Origin: Allokutzneria sp. A3M-2-11 16
Lineage (GTDB): Bacteria > Actinomycetota > Actinomycetes > Mycobacteriales > Pseudonocardiaceae
Direction: 5' to 3'
DNA length: 64,000 bases
NCBI RefSeq assembly: GCF_024213555.1
Contig: NZ_JANAVO010000001.1
Location: 3,472,001-3,536,000, forward strand
Below, in pieces: positions 1 through 8,621 of this stretch. The notes below the pieces were generated by a model. The model ran no database searches and had not been told where the DNA came from. It was given only the letters and a program-made list of their open reading frames with translations. The first letter of the stretch is position 1, and the number at the start of each line of letters is the position of its first letter. Position numbers and translations under genes: made by a program.

Positions 1-2
1 AC

Positions 3-1139
3 CTGCTCGCTGCCCCGGTGGTCGCGCCCGCGACGGTGTTCGGTGTGCTCGCCGCGCTGGTGTCAACGGTGCACGAAGGCGCAGCGGAGCTGCTGGTCCA
101 CCTGGCCGGGCCGGAGGTGTGGTGGCTGATCACCGTGGGCAGGCATGCCGCGGCCGTGCCGGACAGCGGCATTCCCTGGCCTTCCGGTGTGCTCGGCGGA
201 CTGTTGCTCGCCGCGCTGCTGGTCACGGTCGTGGTGCTGTTGCGCAGCCCTCGGTTCCGGATCGTGCTGGTGCTCGGCGTAGTCGCGGTGCTGCTCACCA
301 CGGTTCCGGCGAAGCTGCTCAACCCCCAGTGGCCGGTCGACGGCTGGGCAGCGGTGGCCTGTGACGTCGGGCAGGGCGACGCCGTGGTCTTGGCCGTTGC
401 CGAACCGGGACGCGCGGTCCTGGTCGACACGGGGCCGGAACCGTTGGCGGTCAACGCCTGCCTCGACCGGCTGGACGTGGACCGGGTGCCGTTGGTGGTG
501 CTGAGCCACCTGCACGCCGACCACATCGGTGGCCTCGCCGCCGTCCTGGCGGAGAGATCGGTGGGAGCGGTCGCGGTCGGGCCGCTGCGAGAGCCCGCGT
601 GGGCGATGAAGGAGGTGCGTGAAACCGTTGCGGCAGCCGGAGTTCCGCTGATCGAACTGGGCCGTGGTCAACGGCTGGAGTGGCCGGGACTGGTGCTGGA
701 CGTGCTGGCACCGCTGCGTTCCCCGGCACCTCGGACCACGGAGACCCCGTTGCCAGGAACCGTGGTCAACGACGCGTCACTGGTGCTGCGGGCACACACG
801 CGGGCCGGGCGGATGTTGCTGACCGGCGACATCGAACTGGCCACCCAGGCCGAGCTCCTGGCGTCCACAGTGGACATCAGCGCGGAGGTGCTCAAGGTGC
901 CGCACCACGGCTCCCGGTACAGCCTGCCCCGGTTCCTCGGCGCGGTGCGGCCCCGTGTCGCGGTGATCTGCGTGGGCGCGGGCAACGACTACGGCCACCC
1001 GAGCCCACTGGTACTGCAAGCACTCGCCGGGGTGCGCGTCCTGCGCACCGACCTGGACGGTGACGTCGCCGTTCTGGCCACCCGCGATGGTCTGGCGACC
1101 GCACGGAGAGGAGAACCACGGCCACCGCCCAGGCGGTGA
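3..1139 (+). CDS. comEC: ComEC/Rec2 DNA-uptake channel protein, C-terminal part (cut by window edge)
   Basis: This is the 3' end of a gene that begins before the window; the frame is open from base 3. The visible protein starts in membrane helices (roughly residues 1-30 and 55-100) and continues into a soluble metallo-beta-lactamase-like domain. That domain carries the metal-binding motif SHLHADHIGG, a GDIE motif and the HHGS motif, the order typical of ComEC C-termini. In the family the channel moves single-stranded DNA across the membrane and the lactamase-like domain is thought to act as a nuclease. It lies convergent to thrC with a 7-base gap. Only the C-terminal third or so is present, so the competence domain itself cannot be checked. 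Confidence 0.9.
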   Translation: MLAAPVVAPATVFGVLAALVSTVHEGAAELLVHLAGPEVWWLITVGRHAAAVPDSGIPWPSGVLGGLLLAALLVTVVVLLRSPRFRIVLVLGVVAVLLTTVPAKLLNPQWPVDGWAAVACDVGQGDAVVLAVAEPGRAVLVDTGPEPLAVNACLDRLDVDRVPLVVLSHLHADHIGGLAAVLAERSVGAVAVGPLREPAWAMKEVRETVAAAGVPLIELGRGQRLEWPGLVLDVLAPLRSPAPRTTETPLPGTVVNDASLVLRAHTRAGRMLLTGDIELATQAELLASTVDISAEVLKVPHHGSRYSLPRFLGAVRPRVAVICVGAGNDYGHPSPLVLQALAGVRVLRTDLDGDVAVLATRDGLATARRGEPRPPPRR

Positions 1140-1146
1140 GCGCTCG

Positions 1147-2409
1147 TCAGAGCCCGAGGGCCTCGCGGACGGCGGCGCTCGACGGCGGCACGGTGGCGCG
1201 CGGGCCGATCTTGTCCTCCACCGCGTCGAGGGTCTTCAGTCCGTCGCCGGTGATCAGCAGCACGGTCTCCGCGTCCGGGTCCAGCTGGCCGGTCTCGATC
1301 AGCTTCTTCGCCGTCGCGACGGTCACGCCGCCCGCGGTCTCGGCGAAGATGCCCTCGGTGCGGGCCAGCAGGCGGATCGCGTCGACGACCTCCTCGTCGC
1401 TGACGTGCTCGACCGAGCCGTTGGTGCGGCGCACGGTGTCCAGCACGTAGGGGCCGTCGGCGGGCGCGCCGATCGCGAGCGAGCGGGCGATCGTGTCCGG
1501 CTTCACCGGCTGGATCACGTCGATGCCCGCCTGGAACGCGGCGGCGACCGGGGAGCAGCCGGTGGCCTGGGCGCCGAAGACCCGGTACGGGGTCGGCTCC
1601 ACCAGGTCCAGCTCACCGAGCTCGCGGAAGGCCTTGTCCACCTTGGTCAGCTGCGAGCCGGAGGCGACCGGCACCACGATCTGCTGCGGCAGGCGCCAGC
1701 CGAGCTGCTCGGCGACCTCGTAGCCGAGGGTCTTCGAGCCCTCCGCGTAGTAAGGGCGGACGTTGACGTTGACGAACGCCCAGTCCTCGTGGTCCGCGGC
1801 CAGCTCGGTGGCCAGCCGGTTCACGTCGTCGTAGTTGCCGTCCACGGCGATCAGCGCCCCGTCGTACACGGCGGTGGTGAGCACCTTCGCCCGCTCAAGA
1901 GAGGAGGGGATCAGCACGACCGACTCCCAGCCCGCCCGCGCCGCGGCCGCGGCGACGGCGTTGGCCAGGTTGCCGGTGGACGGGCAGGCCAGCACGGTGA
2001 ACCCGAGCTGGCGGGCGGCGGCCAGCGCCACCGCGACCACGCGGTCCTTGAAGGAGTGCGTGGGGTTGCCGGTGTCGTCCTTCACCCACAGCTCGCGCAC
2101 GCCGAGGGCCGCGGCCAGGCGGTCGGCCTTGACCAGCCGGGTCAGTCCCGGGTCGGTGTTGGGGTGCTCCTGGACGTCCGAGGGCACCGGAAGGAGGTTG
2201 CGGTAGCGCCAGATGGAACGGGGGCCCGCCTCGATCTCCGCGCGGGTGATCTTGCCGAAGTCGTAGCCGACCTCAAGGGGGCCGAAACACTCCGAACACG
2301 CGAACTCCGCGGCGAGCGGCACCTCGTTGCCGCATTCGCGGCACACCAGGGCGCGGGCCGGGCCGAGGTCGAACTGGTGGGCGCTGCGGCGCGCCTCGAT
2401 GGTCGTCAT
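1147..2409 (-). CDS. thrC: Threonine synthase, PLP-dependent, SAM-riboswitch controlled
   Basis: A 420-residue enzyme converting O-phosphohomoserine to threonine. The N-terminus has a rubredoxin-like pair of Cys motifs (CRECG and CSECF). The PLP lysine lies in NPTHSFKDR and the phosphate-binding loop in CPSTGNLANA. An in-frame ATG at 2427 lies inside the closing stem of the upstream riboswitch, so I chose the ATG at 2409, which has GGAGAG about 8 bases upstream. Threonine and methionine branch from homoserine, so a SAM-sensing leader here is metabolically sensible: it would link threonine synthesis to methionine/SAM status. It is convergent with comEC and divergent from holA. Confidence 0.95.
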   Translation of the reverse strand: MTTIEARRSAHQFDLGPARALVCRECGNEVPLAAEFACSECFGPLEVGYDFGKITRAEIEAGPRSIWRYRNLLPVPSDVQEHPNTDPGLTRLVKADRLAAALGVRELWVKDDTGNPTHSFKDRVVAVALAAARQLGFTVLACPSTGNLANAVAAAAARAGWESVVLIPSSLERAKVLTTAVYDGALIAVDGNYDDVNRLATELAADHEDWAFVNVNVRPYYAEGSKTLGYEVAEQLGWRLPQQIVVPVASGSQLTKVDKAFRELGELDLVEPTPYRVFGAQATGCSPVAAAFQAGIDVIQPVKPDTIARSLAIGAPADGPYVLDTVRRTNGSVEHVSDEEVVDAIRLLARTEGIFAETAGGVTVATAKKLIETGQLDPDAETVLLITGDGLKTLDAVEDKIGPRATVPPSSAAVREALGL

Positions 2410-2421
2410 CGCGAGGTCTCT

Positions 2422-2549
2422 CCTCATCTTTCCCGCTCGTGCGGGCCGGATTTGGCACCGTGATCGCTGATGGCCTCGCGGAAGTCCGCTGCTGTCGGCG
2501 TCGGTTGCCGGGGTGTCGTAGGGCCGATCCCTCTACCCCTCTGGATGAG
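2422..2549 (-). promoter_or_regulatory. SAM-I (S-box) riboswitch leading thrC
   Basis: Read on the minus strand, the leader has the full S-box signature. The P1 strand CTCATC (2549-2544) is followed by AGAGGGGTAGAGGGA, GGCCCT, ACCCCGGCAACC and GGTGCCAAATCC. The P1 partner GATGAG (2428-2423) closes the element. The partner strand runs straight into GAGAG of the thrC ribosome binding site, so closing P1 when SAM is bound would sit against the Shine-Dalgarno sequence. I see no U-tract terminator, so translational control is the likelier mechanism. Family assignment comes from conserved-sequence matches; the mode of control is inferred. Confidence 0.92.
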
Positions 2550-2702
2550 CTATTCAGTTGTGCGGCGGCGCTCTTCGGCGGCCGTCCGGCGGCAACGCTA
2601 CGGCAACGTCCCACCCGGCAGCCACCGTTGTCCAGGATGCGGGACGTGGCCAGGGGAGCGCCGCGGCGGTCCGGCGTCGGTCGGTCGTGCGAGGATGGCG
2701 CC

Positions 2703-3683
2703 GTGAGTGCTCCCGCCACGGCGCCTGCCCCGTTGCACCTGGTCATCGGAGAGGAAGAGCTCCTCGTCGAACGGTCCGTGCGGGCCGCGCTGGACGCCGC
2801 GCGACAGGCCGATCCGGAGGCCGAGCTGCGCCGGGTCCGGGTGACCGATCTCACCCCGCCTGAGCTGGCCGAGCTGCTCAGCCCCTCGCTGTTCGCGGAG
2901 GGCCGGGTGATCGTGCTGGAGGCGGCCCAGGACGCGGGCAAGGAGATCGCCGAGGCGGTGCTGTCCTACATCCGCGACCCCGCCGAGGGCGTGACCCTGG
3001 TGGTGACGCACACCGGCGGCGGGCGAGGCAAGCTCGCCAAGGAGCTGCCCACCGCGTTGCGCAAAGCCGGGGCCGAGGTCGCGGAGTGCGCCAAGCTGAC
3101 CAAGGCCGCAGACCGGGAATCCTTTGTGCGCAACGAGGTTCGTCGTGCGGGCGGCAAGATCGACGGACCGGCCCTCGCGGCGCTGATGGAGACGGTGGGC
3201 AACGACCTGCGCGAGTTGTCGGCGGCCGCGTCGCAGCTCGTCGCGGACACGGGCGGCAAGATCGACGAGCAGGCGGTGCGCCGTTACCACCGCGGCCGCG
3301 CCGAAGTGACCGGCTTCGTGGTCGCGGAGAAGGCCGTCACCGGAGACCGGACCGCCGCGCTGGAATCGCTGCGCTGGGCACTGCAACTCGGTGTCCCGCA
3401 CGTGCTGCTCGCCGACGCGCTGGCCGACGCGGTGCGCACCATCGCCAGGGTGGCCGGGGTGGGCCGGGCCGACCCGTTCCAGCTCGCCGGCCAGCTCGGC
3501 ATGCCGCCGTGGAAGGTCAAGAAGGCGCTCGGCCAGGCCCAGGGCTGGTCACCGGAGGGCCTCGCCGAGGCGATGGGCCTGGTGGCCACCCTCAACGCGG
3601 AGGTCAAGGGCATGGCCGCCAGCGCGGACTACGCCGTGGAGCGCGCCGTGCTGAAGGTCGCCGCCGCGCGCAACCGCCGCTGA
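2703..3683 (+). CDS. holA: DNA polymerase III delta subunit (clamp loader)
   Basis: A 326-residue protein of normal length for actinobacterial HolA, the clamp-loader subunit that opens the beta sliding clamp. The N-terminus LHLVIGEEELLVERSV matches the family's degenerate AAA+ start. The DxR region around GNDLRELSAAASQL and the C-terminal helical collar (PWKVKKALGQA) are recognisable. The frame is open further upstream, but the GTG at 2703 gives the family-length protein with AGGATG just upstream. It is transcribed divergently from the riboswitch-thrC unit and sits next to comEC, a common comEC-holA-rpsT arrangement. Confidence 0.92.
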   Translation: MSAPATAPAPLHLVIGEEELLVERSVRAALDAARQADPEAELRRVRVTDLTPPELAELLSPSLFAEGRVIVLEAAQDAGKEIAEAVLSYIRDPAEGVTLVVTHTGGGRGKLAKELPTALRKAGAEVAECAKLTKAADRESFVRNEVRRAGGKIDGPALAALMETVGNDLRELSAAASQLVADTGGKIDEQAVRRYHRGRAEVTGFVVAEKAVTGDRTAALESLRWALQLGVPHVLLADALADAVRTIARVAGVGRADPFQLAGQLGMPPWKVKKALGQAQGWSPEGLAEAMGLVATLNAEVKGMAASADYAVERAVLKVAAARNRR

Positions 3684-3731
3684 GAGCGGTACATACAGGA
3701 CGCAACAGACAGATCGGGCAGGCGACCGCGA

Positions 3732-3764
3732 GGGCTCCTCGGCCAGCGGCATGCCGAGGAGCCC
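3732..3764. terminator. Bidirectional hairpin terminator between holA and SSI gene
   Basis: A perfect 12-bp inverted repeat, GGGCTCCTCGGC / GCCGAGGAGCCC, with a 9-base loop lies between the convergent holA and inhibitor genes. There is no U-run on either side, which is common in high-GC actinomycetes. Confidence 0.75.
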
Positions 3765-3798
3765 CCCGCCTGGTCGGCGCCTGCCGGGAAACCCCAGC

Positions 3799-4203
3799 TC
3801 AGAAGCGGAAGACCGCGTCCGTGCGCGCCTCGGCCAGGCAGCCGTTGGCGTAGGTGGCCCGATGGGTGATCCGCGTTCCGCGCCAGAAACCGTGCGCGGT
3901 CACTGTGCGAGGTGCATATTCCTTTGTGCAGTGTGGATCGAGACCGACATTCAATCGGGTGAAGTTTCCCTCGACCTTCGCCAGCTGCAGGCAGGCCGGG
4001 CCGGCGAACGGGTGGTTACCGCCCGTGGGGTCGCACGTCAGCGTCACTCTCCTGGCGGGGGTGCCTTCGCGCTCGTCGGCCACGGACAGTGCGAGAACCG
4101 AGGGAGCACCCGTGGCGGTTTCGGCAACTGCCGGGGTGGGGGTGAGGGAAAACACGACCGCGCCGACGGTGAGGACCAAGCCGGGCAAACGGTTGCGCAG
4201 CAT
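3799..4203 (-). CDS. Secreted subtilisin-inhibitor-like (SSI) protein with P1 lysine
   Basis: A 134-residue secreted protein: signal peptide (residues 1 to about 27, ending AVA), then the SSI fold with LTCDPTGGNHP, PACLQL, the reactive loop CTKEYAP, GFWRG and YANGC. The four cysteines match the two SSI disulfides. In Streptomyces SSI the scissile bond is Met-Val in CPMVY; here the aligned residues are Lys-Glu, which predicts a trypsin-like target. It ends with the usual VFRF-type C-terminus. It is the second of two tandem SSI genes on the minus strand, 153 bases downstream of its paralogue, and both begin MLRNR. Confidence 0.9.
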   Translation of the reverse strand: MLRNRLPGLVLTVGAVVFSLTPTPAVAETATGAPSVLALSVADEREGTPARRVTLTCDPTGGNHPFAGPACLQLAKVEGNFTRLNVGLDPHCTKEYAPRTVTAHGFWRGTRITHRATYANGCLAEARTDAVFRF

Positions 4204-4320
4204 TGCGAGCCCTTTCCGATATCCGAATAGGTTTCCGCGAAATTCATGTCAATACAACCGTCGAGTGACGTCCTTGACGGTTGCGGGAGCCGGGCGTGAT
4301 CGAATATGTGTTTGTCGCGT

Positions 4321-4348
4321 CAACGACCCGGATCATATCGGGTTGTTG
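4321..4348 (-). terminator. Possible terminator hairpin after the upstream SSI gene
   Basis: A 10-position inverted repeat, CAACGACCCG / CGGGTTGTTG, with one non-Watson-Crick position surrounds an 8-base loop just past the stop of the 4357-4767 gene. A second 8-bp inverted repeat (CAACCGTC / GACGGTTG, 4255-4283) follows. Neither has a T-run. They could be terminators or operator palindromes for the next gene. Confidence 0.35.
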
Positions 4349-4356
4349 AGAACTAA

Positions 4357-4767
4357 TCAAAATCCGAATACCGGTCCGGTTTCCGCGATCAATACACACC
4401 TGTTCGGGAACGTGATTTGTTCGCGGATCCGGCGGCCCTGCCACACGCCGGTGGCGGACACCGTCACCGGGTCGTAGATCATCGGGCAGATCGCGTCGCG
4501 GTCCAGGCGCAGCGTCGAGATGCTCCCGCCCGTCGCGGCCAGCGCGGAACAGCTGGCACCGGGCGCGGGATGGGTGCCGCCGTTCGGCCCGCAGGTCAGC
4601 AGGACCCACTTGGCGGCGGGCGTCACGGCCTCGCCGGGGTTGCCGGTGAGCACGAGGGCCGCGGCGGGCGGAGCGGTCCGGGGGGTCGCCCCGGCAGGCA
4701 CCGCCGGCACCGCGAGCAGCGCGGCCGCCGTGATCAGGGCGAACCGAAGCGGTCGGTTCCTGAGCAT
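4357..4767 (-). CDS. Secreted subtilisin-inhibitor-like (SSI) protein with P1 methionine
   Basis: A 136-residue paralogue of the neighbouring inhibitor. It has a signal peptide of about 27 residues ending AGA, then LTCGPNGGTHPAPG, ASCSAL, the reactive loop CPMIYDPV, GVWQGRR and FPNRC, ending in the family tail VFGF. The reactive-site pair is Met-Ile, nearly identical to the Met-Val of classical SSI, so subtilisin-like proteases are the predicted targets. The two tandem copies therefore look like a duplication followed by divergence of the inhibitory bond. SSI proteins are secreted and dimeric and are thought to restrain extracellular proteases. Confidence 0.92.
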   Translation of the reverse strand: MLRNRPLRFALITAAALLAVPAVPAGATPRTAPPAAALVLTGNPGEAVTPAAKWVLLTCGPNGGTHPAPGASCSALAATGGSISTLRLDRDAICPMIYDPVTVSATGVWQGRRIREQITFPNRCVLIAETGPVFGF

Positions 4768-5106
4768 GATTTGCCTTTCGTCGAAATATGTTCGGATATG
4801 TCGCGGGCCACCTGTGGGCGTCCCACTCCGAATACGCGAGCGGCTTCCGGTCGCACTCAGTGAGCGTCCTCACAGACGGGGGAAGCAGGACGCGATCCCT
4901 CCAATGGCGGTATGCGCCCTGCTGTCCGAGGGAACCATGTTTTCCTGTGCAACGAAGCCTTGCCAACGGACCGTTCTTGCGGTGGTATCTAAGGCGGTCG
5001 AGGGGGGCTTCGGGTTGCGCCTCGTGAAGACCTAGGTGCTTCGAAGGGAATTTGGCCGGATAACTCGTTCAGACGTGCTTGTCGGTCCCGCCGATAATTC
5101 CTGTCG
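4768..5106. other. Intergenic region between divergent SSI and sigma-factor genes
   Basis: About 340 bases with no convincing gene. It must carry the promoters of the minus-strand SSI pair and the plus-strand sigma factor. An ECF-style match, GGAAC (4930-4934), a 17-base spacer and CGAA (4952-4955), reads toward the sigma gene and might be an autoregulatory promoter. This is one weak pattern match and nothing more. Confidence 0.3.
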
Positions 5107-5679
5107 ATGCTAGGAGCTGTGTTGTTGACCAATCAGAAGGCCGGTGCGTTCCACGACGGCTGCGCCCGGCCGCGAAGCGAGGAGTTCTGGCGGGAATGCG
5201 TCGACCTGCGGCCGGCGCTGATCCGGATCGCGGTGCGGGCCGGGGCCGGTGAGTCGGCCGAGGACCTGGTGCACGAGGCCTTCATCAGGGCGATGGAGTT
5301 CCCGGCGCTGGACCCGCAACGGGTGATGCCCTTTCTGGTGGCCGTGGTGAAGCGGCTGTGCGTCGACGAGGCCCGCAGGAGCACCACCGCGCGGCAGGTT
5401 GCCACGCACGCCAGGCTGCTACCGTTGGACGTGACAGATCCGGCCGAGTCGATCAGCGACCAGGCCGAGGCGGAGTGGCTCGTCGCGCACTGCGGCAAGC
5501 TCAGTCGGCGCGAACGTTATGTCCTGCTCTGGCTCTCCCACGGTCTCCCGCACGACGAGATCTCACGGAGGCTGGGCACGACACGACGCGCGACCGAGTG
5601 CATCGCCAGCCGCGCGCGCTGCCGGGTCCGTCAGTGGATGGCTCGCCGTTCGCCCCTCAACAGGGTGATCGGCTGCTGA
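5107..5679 (+). CDS. ECF-type RNA polymerase sigma factor
   Basis: A sigma-70-family protein of up to 190 residues. Region 2 is seen in AEDLVHEAFIRAMEF and FLVAVVKRLCVDEARR. Region 4 is a helix-turn-helix in LSRRERYVLLWLSHGLPHDEISRRLGTT. No anti-sigma gene with a zinc-binding signature follows; the gene ends in a strong terminator, so it is monocistronic. The start is uncertain: the ATG at 5107 lacks a ribosome binding site, whereas TAGGAG (5111-5116) would better serve the in-frame TTG at 5122 or 5125. Its targets are unknown; the divergent SSI genes are possible. Confidence 0.85.
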   Translation: MLGAVLLTNQKAGAFHDGCARPRSEEFWRECVDLRPALIRIAVRAGAGESAEDLVHEAFIRAMEFPALDPQRVMPFLVAVVKRLCVDEARRSTTARQVATHARLLPLDVTDPAESISDQAEAEWLVAHCGKLSRRERYVLLWLSHGLPHDEISRRLGTTRRATECIASRARCRVRQWMARRSPLNRVIGC

Positions 5680-5722
5680 AAGGGCCTAGGTACGGGGAGC
5701 AGGGCCCCGTACCTAGGCCCTT
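5680..5722 (+). terminator. Strong 18-bp terminator hairpin after sigma factor
   Basis: A perfect 18-bp stem, AAGGGCCTAGGTACGGGG / CCCCGTACCTAGGCCCTT, with a 7-base loop immediately follows the stop codon. It is followed by the pyrimidine-rich CTCCTTTG. Confidence 0.85.
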
Positions 5723-5728
5723 CTCCTT

Positions 5729-5780
5729 TGCCAGGAACCCTGCCAGGAACCTTGTCAGGAAGAGCTTGCCAGGAAGAGCA
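5729..5780. repeat. Short degenerate tandem repeat (CCAGGAA units)
   Basis: Four imperfect 11-14 base units built on TTGCCAGGAA (the third has TCAGGAA) lie head to tail between two terminators. No gene covers them. They look like slippage-type repeats. Confidence 0.6.
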
Positions 5781-5798
5781 GGGCCCCCGGGCACACGA

Positions 5799-5833
5799 AG
5801 AACGCCGCCCCGCTCGAAGCGGGGCGGCGTTCT
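5799..5833 (-). terminator. rpsT terminator
   Basis: A perfect 16-bp stem, AGAACGCCGCCCCGCT / AGCGGGGCGGCGTTCT, with a 3-base loop sits 21 bases past the rpsT stop. It is followed on the minus strand by TCGTGTG. Confidence 0.85.
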
Positions 5834-5853
5834 CGGGTACGGCGGATCTGAGA

Positions 5854-6114
5854 TCAGATCTTGTTGGCGCGCAGGGCCATCGCCGACTTCTTGTTGGCGG
5901 CCTGGTTCGCGTGGATGACGCCCTTGCTGGCGGCCTTGTCCAGCTTCTTGCTGGCCTCGGCGAGCAGCGCGGCGGCCTTGTCCTTGTCCCCGGCCTCGGC
6001 GGCCTCGCGGAACTTGCGGATGGCCGTCTTGAGGGCCGACTTCACGGACTTGTTCCGCAGGCGCGCCTTCTCGTTGGTCTTGATGCGCTTGACCTGCGAC
6101 TTGATGTTGGCCAT
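5854..6114 (-). CDS. rpsT: 30S ribosomal protein S20
   Basis: An 86-residue basic protein beginning [18 protein letters not shown] and ending in the family C-terminus [14 protein letters not shown]. Its length and the Lys/Arg/Ala-rich helical composition are standard for S20, which binds 16S rRNA early in small-subunit assembly. Upstream in-frame sequence exists, but the ATG at 6114 is the conserved start. It stands alone between its own terminator and its promoter region. Confidence 0.97.
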   Translation of the reverse strand: MANIKSQVKRIKTNEKARLRNKSVKSALKTAIRKFREAAEAGDKDKAAALLAEASKKLDKAASKGVIHANQAANKKSAMALRANKI

Positions 6115-6259
6115 GGCTGGACCCTCATATTCGTTCGAGTGGGGTGTGCACCGCGCTTGATCGGCACTCGCCTGAACTCCGGCGAGTCTTCCTCCACGAC
6201 GGAACGCCGCGCGGCACGACGCCGGTGATGGTAACAACCGGGCGCCGTGCCACCCAAAA

Positions 6260-6276
6260 CGGCCCGGAGCGGGCCG
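6260..6276 (-). terminator. Short GC hairpin after GH3 gene
   Basis: A 6-bp stem, CGGCCC / GGGCCG, with a 5-base loop lies directly behind the stop codon of the glycosidase gene. It is short and has no T-run, so termination is only probable. Confidence 0.45.
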
Positions 6277-6278
6277 GG

Positions 6279-8534
6279 TCAGCGCACCGTGAACGGGGCC
6301 CGCTTGTCCTCCACGACCACCTCGTAGCCGGTTCTCGGTACTTCCCTGCGGCCGGCACCGTCGACGTCACCGCTGGTCAGGGCGAGCTGTTCGACTGAGA
6401 ACTCCACCTCGACCGCCTGCTGGGCTCCTGCCGCGAGCTCCACGCGCGCCCAGCCGACCAGCCGCTTGTCGGGAACCTGGAGCGGCGCGACCGGCTGGTG
6501 CACGTAGACCGGGACGACCGCGGTGCCCGTCCGCGAGCCGGTGTTGCGCACGGTGAAGCCGACCTTGACCTTGGCGTCCGCCCGGACGGAGCTGGGCACG
6601 CTCGGTGCTCCGACCGTGAAGCTCGTGTACGACAGGCCGTGGCCGAACGCGAAGGCCGGGTCGTACTTGGAGCTCTCACCGCCGTTCGTGCCCGGCAGCT
6701 GGTCGTAGGACATCGGCTGGTCACCGATGCGCTTCGGCCAGGACACCGGGAGCTTGCCGCTCGGGTTGGCAGTGCCGAACAACACATCCGCGACCGCCGT
6801 GCCGCCTTCGGTGCCGGGCAGCCACCCCGCGAGCAGCGCTTCGGCGTCCGCGACGGAACCGAGCACCTGCGGCCGTCCGGTGAGCAGCACGACAACTACG
6901 GGCTTCCCCGTCGCGCGCACGGCGTCCACCAGGCTCTGCTGCGCTGGGGTGAGCGCGGGTTCCTCCGTGTCGGCGGGCCCCTCCGCTCCGGGTTTCTCGC
7001 CGAGCACCACGACGACCGCCTTGGCGTCCTTGGCCTGCGCGACCGCGTCGGCCTGGTTGGGCGCGTGGGCGACGGTGGCTCCCGGCGCCGCCGCGCGGAT
7101 GCCCTCCAGCACGGTGACCGCCTCCGGGACCGGCCCCTGCTCGGGGACGCCCTGCCAGTCGACGGTCCAGCCGCCGAGCTGCCGCCGCACGTCGTCCGCC
7201 GTGTCGCCGGTGACCACGATCTTGCCGTCCTTGGCCAGCGGCAGCGTGGACTTCTCGTTGCGCAGCAACACCATCGACTCGGTCGCGGCCTTGCGGGCGA
7301 GGTCGAGGCCGACGCCGTTGACGCGCTCGTTGGCCACGGCGGGGTCGACGTAGGGCCGCTCGAAGAGGCCGAGCTCGAACTTCAGCCGCAGGATGCGCCG
7401 GACCGCCTCGTCGACGCGGCGTTCACTGACCCGGCCGTCGCGAACGACCTGGCGCAGCCCGGCGGTGAACTCCCCGGCGGCGGAAGGCTCCATCGCCATG
7501 TCCACACCCGCGTTCACCGCCATCGCGATCGCCGCCGGGTAGTCGGCCGCGGCCTTGTGCTTGGTCACCAGCGACCGGATGTCCTGCCAGTCGGTGATCG
7601 CGACACCGGTGAAGCCGAGCCGGTGTCGCAACTGCTCGGTGAGCATGTACTTCGACGCGTGCACCGGGACGCCGTTGATCGACCCAGAGTTGATCATGAC
7701 GGTCTTCACGCCCGCGCGGAACTGCGCGGTGAACGGCGGCAGCACCTGGTCCTGGAGCGTGCGCACCGGGAGGAAGGCCGCGGCGCGGTCGTGGCCGCCC
7801 TTGGGCTCGGAGTACCCGGCGAAGTGCTTCGCGGTCGCGGTGAGCCGCGCGGTCTTGCCGTCATCGGCCTGCATGCCGCGAACCGCCGACGCGGCAAGGG
7901 TTCCTGCCAGGTGCGGGTCCTCGCTGTAGGTCTCGTAGTAGCGCCCCCACCGGGTGTCCCTGGCGATGTCGGAGACCGGGGCGAAGTTCCAGAACACGCC
8001 GGTCGCGCGCATCGCCTGCCCGGTCGCGGCGCCCGCCCGCTCGATCAGCTCCGGGTCCCAGGTGGCGCCGAGGCCGATCTGGTGCGGGAACATCGTCGCG
8101 GTCACGACGTTGCTGTGCCCGTGCACGCCGTCCGCGCCGTAGAGCACGGGGATCTTGAGCCTGCTGTTGTCCAGCGCGTACTTCTGGATGGCGTTGGTCA
8201 TCTCCGCCCACGCCTTGGGGCTGGGGTCCGGGGCGGGGACGTCGCCGCCGCCGGACAGGATCGAGCCGACTTTCGCGTCGACGAGCACCGGCTTCATGCA
8301 GTCCTCGCGCAGCGGCCCCGGGACCGCGTCGCAGTCGCCCCTCAGCTTGCCGACCCGGATCTGGGTCATCTGGCCGATCTTCTCCTCCAGCGTCATCCGG
8401 CCGAGCAACGCGTGCACCCGCGCTTCGAGCGGGAGCCCGGCGTTGAGGTGGTCCGCGGGTTGCGCCGCGGTGGTGAGCGGGAGGGTGAGCGCGGCCGTGA
8501 CGGCCAACGCGGTTGTTCTTCGAGCGGTGAGCAC
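6279..8534 (-). CDS. Secreted glycoside hydrolase family 3 beta-glucosidase-type enzyme
   Basis: A 751-residue enzyme with a signal peptide (first ~25 residues). The GH3 N-terminal barrel starts at [13 protein letters not shown] and includes [23 protein letters not shown] and the nucleophile region [10 protein letters not shown]. The GH3 C-terminal domain ([27 protein letters not shown]) and a fibronectin III-like tail follow. GH3 enzymes release terminal glucose or xylose from oligosaccharides; the exact substrate cannot be read from sequence. The GTG at 8534 was chosen because GGAGGAG lies 4 bases upstream; a TTG at 8546 is the alternative. A LacI-type half-palindrome upstream suggests sugar control. 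Confidence 0.92.
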   Translation of the reverse strand: MLTARRTTALAVTAALTLPLTTAAQPADHLNAGLPLEARVHALLGRMTLEEKIGQMTQIRVGKLRGDCDAVPGPLREDCMKPVLVDAKVGSILSGGGDVPAPDPSPKAWAEMTNAIQKYALDNSRLKIPVLYGADGVHGHSNVVTATMFPHQIGLGATWDPELIERAGAATGQAMRATGVFWNFAPVSDIARDTRWGRYYETYSEDPHLAGTLAASAVRGMQADDGKTARLTATAKHFAGYSEPKGGHDRAAAFLPVRTLQDQVLPPFTAQFRAGVKTVMINSGSINGVPVHASKYMLTEQLRHRLGFTGVAITDWQDIRSLVTKHKAAADYPAAIAMAVNAGVDMAMEPSAAGEFTAGLRQVVRDGRVSERRVDEAVRRILRLKFELGLFERPYVDPAVANERVNGVGLDLARKAATESMVLLRNEKSTLPLAKDGKIVVTGDTADDVRRQLGGWTVDWQGVPEQGPVPEAVTVLEGIRAAAPGATVAHAPNQADAVAQAKDAKAVVVVLGEKPGAEGPADTEEPALTPAQQSLVDAVRATGKPVVVVLLTGRPQVLGSVADAEALLAGWLPGTEGGTAVADVLFGTANPSGKLPVSWPKRIGDQPMSYDQLPGTNGGESSKYDPAFAFGHGLSYTSFTVGAPSVPSSVRADAKVKVGFTVRNTGSRTGTAVVPVYVHQPVAPLQVPDKRLVGWARVELAAGAQQAVEVEFSVEQLALTSGDVDGAGRREVPRTGYEVVVEDKRAPFTVR

Positions 8535-8621
8535 GTGCTCCTCCAACGAGAGGGTGTGCGGCAGCAGCCCCTTAACGTTCGACGGTGAGGTTGGTCACCA
8601 ATAGCTGCGTTCGGAGCAATG

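Noticed and set aside
1060-2463. Long open frame antisense to thrC, and similar long frames antisense to the GH3, lepA, sir and phoH genes
   Set aside because: These arise from high GC content at third positions of the real genes and show no start signals or domains.
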